A stretch of 64,000 nt of DNA from Nocardia mexicana NBRC 108244. GTDB lineage: Bacteria > Actinomycetota > Actinomycetes > Mycobacteriales > Mycobacteriaceae. The DNA lies in contig NZ_BDBV01000039.1 in NCBI RefSeq assembly GCF_001613165.1, forward strand, positions 1-64,000, given 5' to 3'. The notes below the pieces were generated by a model that saw nothing but the letters and a program-made list of their open reading frames with translations, had not been told where the DNA came from and did no database searches. Positions 7,466 through 15,621 of the stretch are shown here, piece by piece. The position numbers and the translations under genes are program-made. Position 1 is the first letter of the stretch; each line of letters starts with the position of its first letter.

Positions 7466-8713
7466 TCAGGGCTTTTCGTGGTGCGGCGGGGTGACGCGGT
7501 AGCCGTCCGGCTCGGCGACGATATCGGTGAGTGCGCCGCGGGGGCGGCCGCAGCGGCGGTCACAGCCCGACCAGTGCTGGCGGCCCGCTACCTCGATATC
7601 GACGGCCTCGAGTCCGGTGCGCGCGCCGGTGGCGTCGACGTTGTTCGAACCGGGCGGTTCGCTGTCCGGAGACCGAGGCTCGGGAGCACCGGCGGTCGTG
7701 ACCCGTCCCGCGCCCACCGCTGCGGCGGCATCCGCGCGAACATCGGTGCGGGACTTGGCGCATCCGGGTTTTCCCGCGCACGCGGTGACCAGCAGCCACG
7801 GTGAGTGCGCGTCGAAGATCAGCCCCATCGGCGCGAGCACGCGCACCACCTGCTCGGCGGGCGACTCGCCGAGATCAGCGACGACCAGGCTGCGCCACGG
7901 CGTCACCAGTATCGGATGTTCGATGGCGGCAACGAATTCGGCGGTCCGCGCCGGGAGGCTGCCCAGCGGGACGCCCGCGCCCAGCGCCACCCGGCCGTCG
8001 GACTGGGTCAGCCAGCCGATCGGAATATCGTGGACCGCACCGAATTCCAGCGGCTCGGCGGCGGCGTCGAGGCCGAGCCGCGCGGCGACCCGGGCGGGCC
8101 CGTCCTCGATCTCGTGCAGGCGCCACCGGTCACCGCGCAGCTCCTGGAACGCGTGTGCCGTCGCGATCAGCACATCGAGAACCTCCGTGCCCGGCAACCG
8201 AATACCGGTATCGCGGCCGCCCAGGACCAGGGCGTAGTCGTCGTCTCCGACGGCGTGCACACCGATGTCGCCGCCGAGGCCGCTGACATCCCCGCGCCCG
8301 TCGTCGAGGGTGAACAGCACCCGGCCCGGCAGCTCCGCCAGCCCCGGAGCCGACCGCAGCCGCTCATCCAGCGCCGGGACCAGGGCGTGCACATCGGTCC
8401 AGCCGCCCACCCGGCCCGACAGCGGCGAGGCGACGATATTGCGCACCCGCTCGTGCGTCGGGCTGGGCAGCAGGCCGACGGCATCGAGCCGGGCCGCCAG
8501 GGCGTCGGCGTCGTGCATCTGCCGCAGTTGCACATTGCCGCGCGAGGTGAGTTCGATATCGCCGTTACCGAGCTCGCGGGCCGCCGCGGCGAGGGCCCGC
8601 AGCTGGTCGGGTCGCAGCGCACCGCCGGGCAGCCGGATGCGCGTCAACGGCCCGTCGGCGGCCTGATGCAGCCGCAGGACGCCAGGGCAGGAATCGGGCG
8701 CGGAGCGAGTCAT
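7466..8713 (-). CDS. cobG: Precorrin-3B synthase
   Basis: CobG is the oxygen-dependent Fe-S monooxygenase that converts precorrin-3A to precorrin-3B, the diagnostic step of the aerobic B12 pathway. The 415-residue protein is a nitrite/sulfite-reductase-like fold. The N-terminal half-domain has LRLHQAADGPLTRIRLPGG and ELTSRGNVQLRQMHD (residues 12-70). Near the C-terminus are the cluster-binding cysteines in CAGKPGCAKSRTD and WSGCDRRCGRPRG. A 40-50 residue variable insert separates the two cysteine pairs. ATG 8713 is the start, with GAGGG just upstream and TAGGCT nine bases before it. The gene stands alone, separated from cobN by three small membrane-protein genes. Confidence 0.93.
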   Translation of the reverse strand: MTRSAPDSCPGVLRLHQAADGPLTRIRLPGGALRPDQLRALAAAARELGNGDIELTSRGNVQLRQMHDADALAARLDAVGLLPSPTHERVRNIVASPLSGRVGGWTDVHALVPALDERLRSAPGLAELPGRVLFTLDDGRGDVSGLGGDIGVHAVGDDDYALVLGGRDTGIRLPGTEVLDVLIATAHAFQELRGDRWRLHEIEDGPARVAARLGLDAAAEPLEFGAVHDIPIGWLTQSDGRVALGAGVPLGSLPARTAEFVAAIEHPILVTPWRSLVVADLGESPAEQVVRVLAPMGLIFDAHSPWLLVTACAGKPGCAKSRTDVRADAAAAVGAGRVTTAGAPEPRSPDSEPPGSNNVDATGARTGLEAVDIEVAGRQHWSGCDRRCGRPRGALTDIVAEPDGYRVTPPHHEKP

Positions 8714-8784
8714 GATGCCCTCAGCCTACGATTCGCCCCGCGACTCGGAACCGCCGCGGCGCACCAGCCAGCTCTCCGAATCCG

Positions 8785-8918
8785 CCACCGGCCAGCGGGC
8801 AGCGGGCAGCGGGCAGCGGGCAGCGGGCACCGGCCACCGGGCAGCGGGCACCAGCCAGCGGGCACCAGCCAGCGGGCAGCGGGCAGCGTGTAGCGGGGTA
8901 GTGGGCAGCAGGCGGCAC
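8785..8918. repeat. Degenerate tandem heptamer repeat (AGCGGGC unit)
   Basis: About 130 bp just upstream of cobG consists of imperfect tandem copies of AGCGGGC, with interspersed ACCGGCC and ACCAGCC variants. The perfect run at 8793-8828 holds five units. No open frame with normal codon use covers it. It lies between the cobG promoter and the end of the small membrane-protein operon, and the copies could form strong secondary structure. Confidence 0.8.
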
Positions 8919-8983
8919 AGGCGGGGTCGCATCTGTCGGGCCGCTTATCTTCTGCCGTGGGCTGTGCTGTCGTCGGGCCGGGT

Positions 8984-9247
8984 TCAGAGCAGGTGTGGCG
9001 GCTTGTGTCCCTCGACGTGGTCGCGGTGCACGGTGGTGCCCACGATCCCGATGCCCAGGCCGACGGCGATCAGGAAGACCACGCCCCACAGGATCGCCCA
9101 GCCGTCGTCGGCGCGCCCGGCCGAGGTGAGGCCGATCCCGAGCGAGGCGAAGGCCAGCAGCAGGCAGAAGTACCCGGCCCAGGCCGCGAACCGATTGCGC
9201 TTGACCCACCTCGGCGCCGGTCCGGTGTGGTGCGGTGCGGTGGACAC
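8984..9247 (-). CDS. Small two-helix membrane protein, third of three tandem paralogues
   Basis: This 87-residue protein starts at GTG 9247, five bases after the stop of the gene before it in the operon. It shows the shared pattern of the three neighbours: a basic PRWVKRNRFAAWAGYF, a first hydrophobic helix (LLLAFASLGIGLTSAG), a second (AILWGVVFLIAVGLGIGIVG), then T-VHRDH and a short polar tail ending PPHLL. Two transmembrane helices with basic residues just before the first are predicted. The family is unknown to me. The spacing implies a single mRNA with the genes at 9252 and 9574. Confidence 0.72.
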   Translation of the reverse strand: MSTAPHHTGPAPRWVKRNRFAAWAGYFCLLLAFASLGIGLTSAGRADDGWAILWGVVFLIAVGLGIGIVGTTVHRDHVEGHKPPHLL

Positions 9248-9251
9248 GGGC

Positions 9252-9569
9252 TCAGCCCTCCGATCCGGTCGCCCGCGCGGTGGAACTCCGACGGTGGGCG
9301 AAGCCAGGGGTGTGTTCCCAGCAATCATTGAGCAGACTTGGCACCGCGTGCTGATCGGCATGATCGCGGTGCACCGTGGTGCCGTACAGGGTGAGCCCGA
9401 TGATCACCGTCGCGGCGCAGATACCGCCGGACAGCAGCGCCCAGCCCTGGTGGCCGCTGCCCGCGGCGGTCAGCGCCATGGCGAGCGTCGCGAAGGTCAG
9501 CAGTACGCCGAAGTAGCTCAACCAGGCGACGAAGCGATTACGTCGGACCCAGCTCGGGGTTGCCGGCAT
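9252..9569 (-). CDS. Small two-helix membrane protein, second of three tandem paralogues
   Basis: From ATG 9569 the product is 105 residues. It begins MPATPSWVRRNRFVAWLSYFG, continues with two hydrophobic helices (VLLTFATLAMALTAAG and ALLSGGICAATVIIGLTLYG), then TTVHRDHADQH and a longer polar C-terminal tail. It is clearly paralogous to its two neighbours, which suggests tandem duplication. It begins four bases after the previous gene ends. Function is unknown; co-transcription is inferred from the 4-bp gaps. Confidence 0.72.
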   Translation of the reverse strand: MPATPSWVRRNRFVAWLSYFGVLLTFATLAMALTAAGSGHQGWALLSGGICAATVIIGLTLYGTTVHRDHADQHAVPSLLNDCWEHTPGFAHRRSSTARATGSEG

Positions 9570-9573
9570 ACGA

Positions 9574-9885
9574 TCAGCGTCCTCTCTCGTCGGCCTCGCC
9601 GCGGGTATGGCCCTTCCACGGCGGGATCGGAACGTAGCTGTCGTCCAACAGATGTGGCCGTTCGTGGTGGTCGGCGCGATCGCGGCGGTTGGTCGTCTGG
9701 AAGACGAGCAGACCGAAGATCGCGACCGCCGCACACACGCCCGCGGCGATCAGCAACAGATCGCTGCGGTTTCCGGCAGCTGCCGCCAGCGCCATAGCCA
9801 GCAACGCAACGGCAACCATCATGCAAACAATTCCTGACCAGGCGGCGAAGCGATTCCGCCTGGCCCATCCTGGGGAGTTCGGCAT
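9574..9885 (-). CDS. Small two-helix membrane protein, first of three tandem paralogues
   Basis: This 103-residue protein starts at ATG 9885 with MPNSPGWARRNRFAAWSG. It has two hydrophobic helices (VCMMVAVALLAMALAAAAG and LLLIAAGVCAAVAIFGLLVF), then QTTNRRDRADHHERPHLLDD and a charged tail. It leads the three-gene operon and is divergent from cobN, whose riboswitch occupies the shared upstream gap (9886-10151). Whether the trio has anything to do with cobalamin is not shown by the sequence; the juxtaposition is the only link. Confidence 0.72.
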   Translation of the reverse strand: MPNSPGWARRNRFAAWSGIVCMMVAVALLAMALAAAAGNRSDLLLIAAGVCAAVAIFGLLVFQTTNRRDRADHHERPHLLDDSYVPIPPWKGHTRGEADERGR

Positions 9886-9989
9886 ATTCCGAGCGTACGC
9901 CGCTGTGCCGGACGGGAAAATGGTGAAACAGCAGGTCGTTGTCAGTTCGATGCATAGTTCCCGACGGCGGACACCGGATCCGGGCGCGG

Positions 9990-10125
9990 GCCGGGGTGCG
10001 GGTGGCGGACAACCAGCGCGGTAGCATCCGGGGGCTCGCGCAGCACGAGGAAACCGGTGCAATTCCGGTGCGGTCGCGCCACTGTGACAGTCAGACCCTC
10101 CTGGCGAGCGCCAACTCCCTGATGG
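9990..10125 (+). promoter_or_regulatory. Cobalamin riboswitch upstream of cobN
   Basis: The conserved core reads GAGGAAACCGGTGCAATTCC at 10047-10066, then GCGCCACTGTGACAGTCAGA at 10075-10094, then a B12-box-like stretch ending CTCCTGGCG at 10105. These match the hallmark GGTGCNANTCC, GCCACTG and AGTCAGN motifs of cobalamin riboswitches. The ends are approximate. The 45 bases from here to the cobN ribosome-binding site should hold the expression platform, so control is probably at translation initiation: adenosylcobalamin would repress cobN. Confidence 0.9.
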
Positions 10126-10151
10126 GCGCGTCACCCGAGGAAGGCCGAACC

Positions 10152-13100
10152 GTGATTCTGCTGCTGTCCACCTCCGATACCGACCTGCTGTCCGCCCGCG
10201 CCAGCGGCGCCGACTACCGGCTGGCCAACCCCGCCCGGCTGCTGCCCGACGATCTGCCGGGCGTGCTGGAGGGCGCCGACCTGGTGGTGGTCCGCATCCT
10301 CGGGGGCCGCCGCGCGTGGGAGGAAGGGCTCGATACGCTGCGCGGCAGCGGAATTCCGGTGGTGGCCCTCGGCGGTGAGATGGCGCCCGACGCCGAACTG
10401 ATGGAATGCTCCACGGTGCCCGGCGGCGTCGCGGCCGACGCGCACAACTACCTGGCCGCGGGCGGCCCGGTGAATCTGCGCCAGCTGCACAACTTCCTGT
10501 CCGATACGGTGCTGCTCACCGGGCACGGCTTCGAGCCGCCCGTGCAGTTGCCCAACTGGGGTGAGCTGGAGCGGGACGCGCGCGAGGTGGACGGCCCGCG
10601 CGTGGCCGTGCTGTATTACCGGGCCCAGCACCTGGCCGGGAACACCGCCTACGTCGACGCGCTGTGCACCGCGATCGAGGACGCCGGCGCGCTGCCGCTG
10701 CCGCTCTACTGCGCCTCGCTGCGCACGGCGGAGCCGGAACTGATCGAAACCCTGCGCGGCGCCGACGCGCTCGTGGTGACCGTCCTCGCGGCCGGTGGCA
10801 CCAAACCGGCGACCGCGTCGGCGGGTGGCGACGACGAGGCCTGGGACATCGGCGCGCTGGCCGATCTGGATGTGCCGATCCTGCAGGGCTTGTGCCTGAC
10901 CAGCGGCCGGGCGCAGTGGGAGGCCAACGACGACGGGCTGTCGCCGCTGGACGTGGCCACCCAGGTCGCGGTGCCGGAATTCGACGGACGCATCATCACG
11001 GTGCCGTTCTCGTTCAAGGAGTTCGACGCCGACGGCCTGTCGGCCTACGTTCCGGATCCGGAGCGCGCGGCGCGGGTGGCGGGCCTCGCGGTGCGGCACG
11101 CGCGGCTGCGGCACCTGCCCACGGCACAGCGGCGCATCGCGCTGATGCTGTCCGCCTATCCCACCAAGCATGCGCGCATCGGCAATGCCGTCGGCCTGGA
11201 CACCCCGGCCAGCGCCATTCGGCTGCTCACCGAGATGCGTTCGGCCGGTTACGATCTCGGCGCCCCGGGCGAAATCCCCGGACTGGACGAGCGCGACGGC
11301 GACGCGCTGATCCACGCGCTCATCGCCGCCGGTGGCCAGGACCCGGACTGGCTGACCGCGGAACAGCTGGAGGGCAACCCGATTCGCATCGGCGCGGCTC
11401 GGTACACGGAATGGTTCGAGACGCTGCCCGAGGAACTGGTCACGGCGGTGATCGAGGCGTGGGGGCCGCCACCGGGTGAGCTGTATGTCGATCGCTCCGC
11501 CGACCCGGCCGGTGAGATCGTCATCGCCGCACTGCGTTTCGGCAATGTGGTGCTGATGGTGCAGCCGCCGCGCGGATTCGGCGAGAACCCGGTGGCCATC
11601 TACCACGACCCCGATCTGCCCCCGAGCCACCACTATCTGGCGGCCTACCGGTGGATTTCGGCGCCCGACGGTTTCGCGGCCGACGCCATGGTGCATCTGG
11701 GCAAGCACGGCAATCTGGAGTGGCTGCCCGGTAAGACCCTCGGAATGTCGGCCGCCTGCGCCACCGACGCGGCGCTCGGCGACCTGCCGTTGATCTACCC
11801 GTTCCTGGTCAACGACCCGGGCGAGGGTACGCAGGCCAAGCGGCGCGCGCACGCGACCCTGGTCGACCACCTGATCCCGCCGATGGCGCGCGCCGAAACC
11901 TACGGCGACATCTCGCGTCTGGAGCAGCTGCTCGACGAGCACGCCAATATCTCCGCGCTCGATCCGGCGAAGCTGCCCGCCATCCGGCAGCAGATCTGGA
12001 CGCTGATGCGGGCCGCGAAGATGGACCACGACCTGGGCCTCGAGGAGCGACCGGACGAGGATGTCTTCGACGACATGCTGCTGCACGTCGACGGCTGGCT
12101 GTGTGAGATCAAGGATGTCCAGATCCGCGACGGCCTGCATGTACTGGGCCAGGCGCCGGTGGGGGAGGGTGAGCTGGATCTGGTGCTGGCCATGCTGCGC
12201 GCCCGGCAGCTGTGGGGCGGCGAGCACGCCGTCCCCGGGCTGCGAGAAGCCCTGGGGCTCAGCGAATCCGGGGACGAATCACGGGAGCGGGTGGACGCGG
12301 TCGAGACACGCGCCCGGACGCTGCTGGCCGCGCTGCAGGCCGCGGACTGGGCCGTCGACGCCGTCGACGAGGTGGTCGACCGGTACGTGACGACGGGTGA
12401 CCCCGGTGCGTCGATCGGAGAGCCTGCCGACCGGGCGGCAGGCGCCGCCATCGTTCTCCCGGCCGATCGGATCGACACGCTGCGTGCCGTATTGCGTTTC
12501 GCGGCAACCGAAGTCGTTCCGCGGCTGCGGCAGACCGGGGTGGAGATCGAGCGGATCCTGCACGCGCTGGACGGCGGTTTCATTCCGGCCGGGCCGAGCG
12601 GTTCGCCGCTGCGCGGGCTGATCAACGTGCTGCCCACGGGCCGCAACTTCTACTCCGTCGATCCGAAGGCGGTGCCGTCGCGGCTGGCCTGGGAAACCGG
12701 TCAGGCCATGGCGGAGTCGCTGCTGCAGCGGTATCTGGCCGACCACGGCGACTATCCGCGCTCGGTGGGGCTGTCGGTGTGGGGCACCTCGGCCATGCGG
12801 ACCTCCGGCGACGATATCGCCGAAGTGCTTGCGCTGCTGGGGGTTCGTCCCGTGTGGGACGAGGCGAGCCGCCGCGTGACGACGCTGGAGCCGATCTCGC
12901 TCGACGAACTGGGCCGCCCGCGTATCGACGTCACGGTGCGCATCTCCGGATTCTTCCGCGACGCGTTCCCGCACGTGCTGGCGCTGCTGGACGATGCCGT
13001 GCGCATGGTGGCGGAGCTGGACGAGCCGGACGAGTCCAATAACGTGCGGGCACATGCCGAGTCGGACCTGGCCGGGCACGGCGACCGGCGTCGCGCGACG

Positions 13101-13814
13101 ACCCGGATCTTCGGTTCCAAGCCGGGTACCTACGGCGCGGGCCTGCTGCAACTGATCGACTCCAAGAGCTGGCGCACCGACGACGACCTGGCGCAGGTGT
13201 ACACGGCGTGGGGCGGCTTCGCCTACGGCCGCGACCTCGACGGCGCCCCCGCGGCCGACGATATGCGCACGGCCTACCGGCGAATCGCGGTGGCGGCGAA
13301 GAACACCGACACCCGCGAGCACGATATCGCCGACTCCGACGACTACTTCCAGTACCACGGCGGCATGGTCGCGGCGGTCCGGGCGCTGACCGGCAGCAAC
13401 CCGGAGGCCTACATCGGCGACAGCACCCGGCCCGATGCCGTGCGCACCCGCACGCTGTCGGAGGAGACCACCCGCGTGTTCCGCGCGCGCGTGGTGAATC
13501 CGCGCTGGCTCGAGGCGATGCGGCGGCACGGCTACAAGGGCGCGTTCGAGATGGCGGCCACCGTCGACTACCTGTTCGGCTACGACGCCACCACCAATGT
13601 GGTCGCCGACTGGATGTATGAAAAGCTCTCGGAGAGTTACGTATTCGACGATGTGAACCGCAAGTTCATGGAGCAGTCGAATCCGTGGGCGCTGCACGGC
13701 ATCGCCGAACGGCTGCTGGAGGCCGCCGACCGCAAGCTGTGGGAGCATCCGGAACCGGAGACCCTCGAACGGCTGCGCCAGGTGTATTTGGAGACCGAGG
13801 GCGAGCTGGAGTAG
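10152..13814 (+). CDS. cobN: Aerobic cobaltochelatase, CobN subunit
   Basis: CobN is the large subunit of the ATP-dependent CobNST chelatase that inserts cobalt into hydrogenobyrinic acid a,c-diamide. The 1,220-residue product closely follows mycobacterial CobN, from ILLLSTSDTDLLSARASG at the N-terminus through FGENPVAIYHDPDLPPSHH, HLGKHGNLEWLPGKTLGMS, SPLRGLINVLPTGRNFYSVD and RIFGSKPGTYGAGLLQL to KFMEQSNPWALHGIAERLLEAA at the C-terminus. A GTG at 10152 follows GAGGAAGG at 10136-10143 by eight bases; an in-frame ATG at 10122 has no such signal. cobS and cobT are not in the window, as is usual where a separate Mg-chelatase-type pair is used. Confidence 0.96.
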   Translation: MILLLSTSDTDLLSARASGADYRLANPARLLPDDLPGVLEGADLVVVRILGGRRAWEEGLDTLRGSGIPVVALGGEMAPDAELMECSTVPGGVAADAHNYLAAGGPVNLRQLHNFLSDTVLLTGHGFEPPVQLPNWGELERDAREVDGPRVAVLYYRAQHLAGNTAYVDALCTAIEDAGALPLPLYCASLRTAEPELIETLRGADALVVTVLAAGGTKPATASAGGDDEAWDIGALADLDVPILQGLCLTSGRAQWEANDDGLSPLDVATQVAVPEFDGRIITVPFSFKEFDADGLSAYVPDPERAARVAGLAVRHARLRHLPTAQRRIALMLSAYPTKHARIGNAVGLDTPASAIRLLTEMRSAGYDLGAPGEIPGLDERDGDALIHALIAAGGQDPDWLTAEQLEGNPIRIGAARYTEWFETLPEELVTAVIEAWGPPPGELYVDRSADPAGEIVIAALRFGNVVLMVQPPRGFGENPVAIYHDPDLPPSHHYLAAYRWISAPDGFAADAMVHLGKHGNLEWLPGKTLGMSAACATDAALGDLPLIYPFLVNDPGEGTQAKRRAHATLVDHLIPPMARAETYGDISRLEQLLDEHANISALDPAKLPAIRQQIWTLMRAAKMDHDLGLEERPDEDVFDDMLLHVDGWLCEIKDVQIRDGLHVLGQAPVGEGELDLVLAMLRARQLWGGEHAVPGLREALGLSESGDESRERVDAVETRARTLLAALQAADWAVDAVDEVVDRYVTTGDPGASIGEPADRAAGAAIVLPADRIDTLRAVLRFAATEVVPRLRQTGVEIERILHALDGGFIPAGPSGSPLRGLINVLPTGRNFYSVDPKAVPSRLAWETGQAMAESLLQRYLADHGDYPRSVGLSVWGTSAMRTSGDDIAEVLALLGVRPVWDEASRRVTTLEPISLDELGRPRIDVTVRISGFFRDAFPHVLALLDDAVRMVAELDEPDESNNVRAHAESDLAGHGDRRRATTRIFGSKPGTYGAGLLQLIDSKSWRTDDDLAQVYTAWGGFAYGRDLDGAPAADDMRTAYRRIAVAAKNTDTREHDIADSDDYFQYHGGMVAAVRALTGSNPEAYIGDSTRPDAVRTRTLSEETTRVFRARVVNPRWLEAMRRHGYKGAFEMAATVDYLFGYDATTNVVADWMYEKLSESYVFDDVNRKFMEQSNPWALHGIAERLLEAADRKLWEHPEPETLERLRQVYLETEGELE

Positions 13815-13831
13815 CGAGATCGGCGATCCCG

Positions 13832-13874
13832 CGCGAATCCGGACAACCAATTCACATCGTGTCCGGATTACGCG
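13832..13874 (+). terminator. Hairpin downstream of cobN
   Basis: CGCG-A-ATCCGGACA (13832-13845) pairs with TGTCCGGAT-TA-CGCG (13860-13874) around a 14-nt loop with one bulge. It begins 17 bases after the cobN stop. No U-tract follows, which is common for terminators in high-GC actinobacteria. Confidence 0.6.
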
Positions 13875-14148
13875 GGGATCACGATCAATTCGACTGTGCG
13901 GTAACGATTTCGCAGCGGACAATCGGTGCCGATGCCCCATAAAACCTGGGGCTTGGTCTGAGCAGCCGGTAAGAGCAGCATAAGAAATGTCGCGACGACC
14001 GTCCGGACAAGCGCCGGACGGTGGAAAACGTTATCCCGAAGAACAATTCGACCACGAATCCGATTCGCAGGGCGGGCGAGTTCTATGATCTTGCTCGGAA
14101 TATCGTGCGGCCGTTTGCGAATGGATTCTCCAGGCACAGGGATTGATC
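13875..14148. other. Intergenic region, AT-richer, no gene seen
   Basis: This stretch is noticeably lower in GC than its surroundings, has no frame with coding-like third positions on either strand, and should carry the promoter of the exported protein at 14149. I see no recognisable RNA or operator. Confidence 0.5.
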
Positions 14149-14694
14149 ATGAGAATAGCCAAATTCGCTGCCACAGCTGTTCTGTCCGCCGCCGCGCTGG
14201 GAATCACGGGTGTCACCGCGAACGGTCAGGGCGCCGTGGCCGGGCCGTCGTTCAGCGGCGCCGATCAGGGCGTGGCCTACACCACGACATTGGCCGAGGA
14301 CCGGTCCGCGGTCAGCACGACGCTGGCGGCCGGTAGGTTCGAGATGGCCCCGGGCGCGGATGCCGTGGCGGTGTTCGCACCGAACGGCGCACCGGTCGCC
14401 ACGGTACCGCTGGTATACGAGGCCGCCGGTCAGGTGAAACGCGTCGCCGCCGAACTCGACGGCAGCGCAACGACATTGACCGTGCGGCCGGAGAACGCGG
14501 CCGATATCAGCGCACCGACGCCGCAGACGGAGGCGCTGAAGAATATCGGGAGCCCGGGCCAGATCGCCGGCGGTGCGGCGCTCGGCTGTGTGATCGGTAT
14601 CGTGATCGGCATCTGGTTCTTCGGCGTCGGCGCGATCCTGGGCTGCATCGTCGGTGGTCTGATCGGCGGTGCGATCGGAGCGAACCAGCCGTGA
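14149..14694 (+). CDS. Exported or membrane-anchored glycine-rich protein
   Basis: From ATG 14149 (a TTG two codons earlier is in frame) the product is 181 residues. It has a signal peptide, MRIAKFAATAVLSAAALGITGVTANG, with likely processing near residue 26. A beta-rich extracytoplasmic domain with no cysteine follows. The C-terminal glycine-zipper-like hydrophobic segment (GGAALGCVIGIVIGIWFFGVGAILG, then GGLIGGAIGANQP) could form a membrane hairpin. The mix of a signal peptide, a short soluble domain and a Gly-rich hairpin is typical of secreted proteins in Nocardia, but I cannot name the family. No close co-directional partner exists upstream. Confidence 0.75.
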   Translation: MRIAKFAATAVLSAAALGITGVTANGQGAVAGPSFSGADQGVAYTTTLAEDRSAVSTTLAAGRFEMAPGADAVAVFAPNGAPVATVPLVYEAAGQVKRVAAELDGSATTLTVRPENAADISAPTPQTEALKNIGSPGQIAGGAALGCVIGIVIGIWFFGVGAILGCIVGGLIGGAIGANQP

Positions 14695-14788
14695 CGGGAC
14701 ACGCCGCCTGAGCTACGTCACGCGGCGTATCGGCGATATGCGCCTCGGGACCGATGTGTCCCGGGGCGCAGCCTTATACGGTTCACCT

Positions 14789-15178
14789 ATGACCTGGGAC
14801 GAGTTGGCACAGACGAAGTACGCGCGATTGACGACCTACAAGAAGGACGGCACCGCGGTCGGCACGCCCGTGTGGGTGGCGCCGGACGGGGACCGCATCG
14901 TGGTGTGGACGAATCCGAAGACCTGGAAGGTCAAGCGGATCCGGCGCAATCCGGCGGTCACGCTGCAGGAGTGCGACAACCGCGGGCGCACGGCGGGCGG
15001 GGAGACGCTGTCCGGCACCGCCGAGGTGCTCGATGCCGCGGGCACCGAACGGGTGCGGGGCCTGGTCGGACGCAAGTACGGGATGATCGGCACGCTCCTC
15101 ATCCGGGCGCACAAGCTGTTCCGGGGCAAGGACGGTTCGGTCGGTCTGGCGATCACCCGCGCGAACCCGGCCGAGTAG
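14789..15178 (+). CDS. PPOX-class (pyridoxamine-oxidase-like split-barrel) F420/flavin-dependent protein
   Basis: This 129-residue protein is a single FMN-binding split barrel of the PPOX/FDOR class common in mycobacteria and Nocardia: YARLTTYKKDGTAVGTPVWV, GDRIVVWTNPKTWKVKRIRRNPAVTLQEC and a C-terminal VGLAITRA strand. Such proteins bind F420, FMN, heme or biliverdin and reduce varied small molecules; the substrate cannot be read from sequence. The ATG at 14789 follows TATACG at 14775-14780, so the mRNA is probably leaderless or nearly so. It converges on a paralogue at 15194 that shares the W-KVKRIRR-PAVTLQ-C core. Confidence 0.8.
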   Translation: MTWDELAQTKYARLTTYKKDGTAVGTPVWVAPDGDRIVVWTNPKTWKVKRIRRNPAVTLQECDNRGRTAGGETLSGTAEVLDAAGTERVRGLVGRKYGMIGTLLIRAHKLFRGKDGSVGLAITRANPAE

Positions 15179-15193
15179 TCCGCCCGCGCGGGA

Positions 15194-15577
15194 TCAGCGC
15201 CCGGCGGCGATCTCGATGCCGACGGTGCCCTGCCGCCCGCGCCGCAGCACGCTGCCGGTGACGATCAGCCAGCCCTGCACCGAGTACTTGCGCTTGATCA
15301 GGCCGCGTACCCGCTCGCTGCCCGCGGCGTCGAGAACGCGTGCGGTGCCGTCGATCACCGCGCCGCGCGGCTTTCCGGTGGCGTTGCACGGTTGCAGGGT
15401 CACGGCGGGATCGCGGCGGATCCGCTTGACCTTCCAGCTGTCGGTCACCGTCCACACGTAGAGCTTGCCGTCGTCGAGTGCCGCCCAGACCGGGGTGGCC
15501 ACCGGGCTGCCGTTCTTGCGAAACGTGGTCAGCATAACGTAATTCGCGGTGCCGGCGGGGCCGAAGGGGTTGTCCAC
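15194..15577 (-). CDS. PPOX-class F420/flavin-dependent protein, convergent paralogue
   Basis: This 127-residue split-barrel protein has the same core as its neighbour: YVMLTTFRKNGSPVATPVWAA, VWTVTDSWKVKRIRRDPAVTLQPC, then ARVLDAAGSERVRGLIKRKY and a final GTVGIEIA strand. The N-terminal extension MDNPFGPAGTANYV differs. The start is a GTG at 15577, six bases after TAGGCT, a pattern repeated at several genes in the window and typical of leaderless messages. The two genes face each other with a 15-bp gap, suggesting an inverted duplication. Cofactor (F420 versus FMN) and substrate are undetermined. Confidence 0.8.
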   Translation of the reverse strand: MDNPFGPAGTANYVMLTTFRKNGSPVATPVWAALDDGKLYVWTVTDSWKVKRIRRDPAVTLQPCNATGKPRGAVIDGTARVLDAAGSERVRGLIKRKYSVQGWLIVTGSVLRRGRQGTVGIEIAAGR

Positions 15578-15621
15578 CGTCGCAGCCTAACTGCGGGCGC
15601 CGCCGATGCACAGCGCGATCG

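Noticed and set aside
8785..8918. CRISPR array
   Set aside because: The units are contiguous 7-mers without unique spacers, and no cas genes are present.
9939..10151. Upstream in-frame codons as the cobN start
   Set aside because: They lie inside the cobalamin riboswitch, and the GTG at 10152 has a good ribosome-binding site and the family N-terminus.
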